The notes below the pieces were generated by a model. That model saw nothing but the letters and a program-made list of their open reading frames with translations. It had not been told where the DNA came from and searched no databases. From positions 33,172 through 97,171 of the forward strand of contig NZ_VBUM01000004.1 in assembly GCF_005774735.1 (NCBI RefSeq): 64,000 nucleotides of DNA, written 5' to 3'. Positions 62,730 through 64,000 of this stretch are shown one piece after another. A program made the translations under genes and the position numbers. The DNA is from Microbacterium sp. 5K110 (lineage in GTDB: Bacteria; Actinomycetota; Actinomycetes; Actinomycetales; Microbacteriaceae). Position 1 is the stretch's first letter; every line of letters starts with the position of its first letter.

Positions 62730-64000
62730 TCAGCCCCCGAGCGCGCGCAGCCAGGTGCGACGCGCTTCGAGTGCTTCGGCCGCCTGCGCGGCGGCGCGCT
62801 TGTCGCCCTTGGCCTCGGCCGCGGCGAGCTCGGCCTCGAGCTTGTCGATCGCGTCGGTGAGCTGACGCGTCATGTCGTTGGCACGCGCCTTCTGCTCGGG
62901 ATCGTTGCGCTTCCACTCGGCGTCTTCGCGGGTGCGGACGCTCTGCTCGATCTTGCGGAGCTCGTCGTCGAGGACACGCTCCTTGTCGCGGGGGAAGATG
63001 CGCCCGATCTCGTCCCACTGGCGCTGGATCGCGGTGAGCTTCTGACGCGCCGTCGCCAGGTTCTTCTCGTCGACGATCGGCGCCGCCTCGTCGAGGAGCG
63101 CCCGCTTCTGCTCGATCTTCTCTTTGGACGCTTCGGCGTCAGCGGTCTCGCGGTCGATGCGCGCACCGTACAACGCGTCTCCGGCGGCCTTGAACCGGGC
63201 CCAGAGCGCGTCGTCGACCTTGCGGCCGGCGCGGCCCGAGGCCTTCCACTCGTCGAGAAGATCGCGGTAGGCCGGGATGCCGTCCTCGCCACGGGGAGCG
63301 AGAGCCTCGGCCCGCTCGACCAGGCGCGTCTTGATGTCGCGCGCGGCCTTGTGCGTCTCGTCGAGTGCCGAGAAGAACTCGCGGCGGTGACGGTCGACCG
63401 TGGCGCGAGCGTCGCGGAAACGGCGCCACAGAGTCTGAGCGGTCGACTTCGGCAGCCGGGGGCCGGTCTGCTGGTGGGCCTGCCAGCTGTCGAAGAGCGC
63501 CGACATGTCGGCCGTCATCTGCTTCCACTGGACCGTCTGGGGGTCACGGGCGGCCAGGGCCTCGGCCTTCTCAACGATCTCGGTGCGTGCGCGCACGGCA
63601 TCCTCGACGGCCTCCTTGGCCGCGGCGGCCTCGGTTTCGGTCGCCTCGGCCAGCTCGGCGGTCAGCGCGTCCAGGCGCTCCAGAAGAGCGGCGAGGTCGC
63701 CGACGGCGGCGGCTCCGTCGACCTTGTCGCGCACCGTGGCGGCCGTGGATCGCAGGTCGGACGCGGACGCGCCCCCACGGCGGTGGCGCACCTCGAGGAG
63801 CGTGACCTCGCCGGCCAGATCGGCGAACTTGCGCTGGTAGTAGGTGAGCGCCTCGTCCGCGGTCCCGTCGGGGTACTGTCCCACGACGCGCCACTCGTCG
63901 CCCTCACGAACCGACACGGTGCCGTCCTCGTCGACGCGACCCCACGGCTCGACCGGCGCGGCCACGCGCGCACCCGGGCGCGGGCCGGGGCGGTCGAGCC
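62730..64000 (-). CDS. DUF349-domain protein, cut by the window end
   Basis: At least 411 residues from a GTG at 63965; no stop occurs upstream to 64000, so the true N-terminus may lie outside. WGRVDEDGTVSVREGDEWRVVGQYP at the start, repeated alpha-helical DUF349 units (WKASGRAGRKVDDALWARFKAAGD and similar), and a C-terminal coiled coil with K/E/A-rich helices. Cytoplasmic, function unknown. Confidence 0.85.
   Translation of the reverse strand, partial: LDRPGPRPGARVAAPVEPWGRVDEDGTVSVREGDEWRVVGQYPDGTADEALTYYQRKFADLAGEVTLLEVRHRRGGASASDLRSTAATVRDKVDGAAAVGDLAALLERLDALTAELAEATETEAAAAKEAVEDAVRARTEIVEKAEALAARDPQTVQWKQMTADMSALFDSWQAHQQTGPRLPKSTAQTLWRRFRDARATVDRHRREFFSALDETHKAARDIKTRLVERAEALAPRGEDGIPAYRDLLDEWKASGRAGRKVDDALWARFKAAGDALYGARIDRETADAEASKEKIEQKRALLDEAAPIVDEKNLATARQKLTAIQRQWDEIGRIFPRDKERVLDDELRKIEQSVRTREDAEWKRNDPEQKARANDMTRQLTDAIDKLEAELAAAEAKGDKRAAAQAAEALEARRTWLRALGG

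Overview
The window is high-GC DNA with very strong G/C preference at third codon positions. Its housekeeping order (thrS-HIT, pdxS-pdxT, yebC-ruvC-ruvA-ruvB-yajC-secD-secF-rel) is actinobacterial. A ring of small Microbacteriaceae-type proteins (one resembling the family called DUF7882, two PPOX-like proteins, a DUF349 protein) suggests Microbacterium or a close relative; this is inference from family knowledge, no search was run.

Layout. (1) 1-3.7 kb, host: zapE-like ATPase, ammonium transporter with a GlnR-like box, an orphan MazF-like protein, a small membrane protein. (2) 3.79-41.26 kb, a complete-looking temperate siphovirus of 37,438 bp, integrated in the 3' end of tRNA-Val(CAC). A 36 bp core (3789-3824 and 41227-41262) flanks it. 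(3) 41.2-41.8 kb, four tRNA genes (Val-CAC, Gly-GCC, Cys-GCA, Val-GAC). (4) 41.8-64 kb, host: PPOX proteins, ArsB/SLC13-type permease, thrS-HIT, a vitamin B6 regulon (pdxY, PdxR-type regulator, pdxS, pdxT), a two-gene secreted protein/lipoprotein insert, the yebC-ruvCAB-yajC-secDF-rel run, an AbiEi-like protein and a DUF349 protein cut by the window end.

Prophage order: tyrosine integrase (minus) next to attL; divergent repressor/Cro pair and an excisionase-like HTH; a long early operon of small overlapping genes with a RecE-like nuclease, a possible annealing protein, HNH, a DPPY methyltransferase, an MmcB-like protein and a possible replication initiator; a minus-strand cluster of five small genes; a lysis cassette headed by a bicatalytic endolysin; HNH-TerS-TerL packaging; portal, protease and HK97 capsid; connectors, tail tube, frameshifted tail chaperone, 811-residue tape measure; tail proteins with Ig-like domains and a terminal HEFGHH metalloprotease; finally three minus-strand genes before attR.

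The most unusual observation is a roughly 82 bp imperfectly palindromic repeat present twice in the prophage. One copy lies in frame inside the DNA methyltransferase, the other between minus-strand genes near attR, which looks like a small palindromic element that can live inside coding sequence. Other points: genes nested antisense within the early operon, a frame change between two early genes, candidate integrase arm-type sites, a tail zincin, and a secreted protein/lipoprotein pair inserted between pdxT and yebC.
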